A stretch of DNA of 64,000 nucleotides, taken from Cyanophora paradoxa (taxonomy: Eukaryota > Glaucocystophyceae > Cyanophorales > Cyanophoraceae). The first letter of the stretch is position 1. The number at the start of each line of letters is the position of its first letter. Shown in pieces: positions 63,801-64,000 of this stretch. The stretch is from assembly GCA_004431415.1 (NCBI GenBank), contig QPMI01000408.1, forward strand, positions 372,001 through 436,000, read 5' to 3'. A program made the position numbers and the translations under genes. A model generated the notes under the pieces. The model saw only the letters and a list, made by a program, of their open reading frames with translations, made no database searches and had not been told where the DNA came from.

Positions 63801-64000
63801 TTCTTCGTTTACGGCATTTAGGGGAGGGCTCTGATTACGATGGTTCAAACCCTGAGTCACGTGACCGCCCTAGCCCCCCTCAATCTATTTTTGATGCGAG
63901 CTTCTTTTCTGTGCGCGGAGCTATCCCTCTACAGCGCTCGGGCCCCCCAGCAGTCGCGGTCCCGGGCCCCCCTACAGTCGCTACCCCTAGGCCTGCTACT
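60866..64000 (+). mobile_element. Non-LTR retrotransposon ORF2-like protein, no endonuclease, runs off the window
   Basis: One frame stays open for 1,045 codons, from just after a TGA at 60,863 to the window end. It encodes an L1-clade reverse transcriptase: KSPGLDGLVPEFY, ILIVPIPKPGTD, NRRPIALSNVEERAVERAL, YQSGFITKRSA, GFLDFSKAYDRVNW (motif A), GVRQGGPLSPYLYNL (motif B) and LQFADDTVPLI (the catalytic FADD at about 61,805-61,816). A C-terminal zf-RVT-type finger follows, CRACNDGQHRSVRHVFFDCP. No AP endonuclease precedes it and there is no early ATG, so the copy is 5'-truncated or its start is frameshifted. The intact frame suggests recent insertion. Base composition is less GC-rich than the host genes. 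Confidence 0.88.

Noticed and set aside
1-64000. CRISPR arrays, bacterial operons, rRNA genes
   Set aside because: No regularly spaced repeats with unique spacers, no ribosome-binding-site pattern and no rRNA-like sequence were seen. Introns and gene types are eukaryotic.

Overview
The window joins two very different kinds of DNA. Bases 1 to about 13,185 are AT-rich, intron-free and densely coding. They read as endogenous Polinton-like virus (PLV) or Maverick-type DNA. From about 13,190 onward the sequence is strongly GC-rich, intron-dense eukaryotic DNA. Most host introns are roughly 55-75 bp and many begin GTACCCC or GTGCGCC. The last 3.1 kb (60,866-64,000) is a non-LTR retrotransposon of moderate GC. 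A GC-rich unicellular alga or another protist is the best guess for the host, but nothing here fixes the lineage.

Viral part. On the minus strand at the left edge is a probable major capsid gene with two single-base frameshifts. Divergent from it are a penton/minor-capsid-like gene and small basic proteins, then a 1,398-residue polymerase-like/SF1-helicase fusion, then an rve-type integrase. A second module follows: a 5'-truncated protein-primed DNA polymerase B, a second integrase paralogue, and a small two-repeat protein resembling DUF5710. Each integrase sits directly behind a replication gene (a 1-nt stop/start overlap in one case, a 5-nt gap in the other). Similar non-coding repeats lie behind int1 and behind the DUF5710-like gene. 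I read this as two related elements side by side, or one composite element. The viral DNA ends about 25-30 bp before an exon of a host MBOAT acyltransferase gene.

Host part, left to right: MBOAT acyltransferase (+), F-box/LRR protein (+), Ala/Lys-rich coiled-coil protein (+), a PRiA4_ORF3-fold protein (+), and a FYRN-FYRC chromatin-type protein (-). Then comes a direct tandem duplication (29,992-37,425 and 37,426-45,818). Each unit carries an uncharacterised minus-strand gene, a doubtful plus-strand gene, an SMIM4/UQCC5-like small mitochondrial membrane protein (-), a GH3 beta-N-acetylhexosaminidase (+) and a START-domain gene (-). The START gene is complete only in the right unit. The right unit also holds a 963-bp dimeric insertion with tRNA-like A and B boxes that is absent from the left unit. 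After the duplication come a second F-box/LRR gene (+), a UvrD/SRS2-type helicase (-), an unrecognised helical protein (+), and a gene joining an N-terminal TIR domain to a right-handed beta-helix (-).

The two duplication units differ almost entirely by one-base changes in homopolymers. That points to a very recent duplication plus long-read homopolymer error, and it also offers a simple explanation for the frameshifts in the viral genes. All exon structures are manual predictions from reading frames and GT/AG sites, so internal boundaries are approximate. The observations most worth following are the TIR/beta-helix fusion, the paired replicase-integrase viral modules, the unusual splice-donor context, and the empty/filled insertion site inside the tandem duplication.
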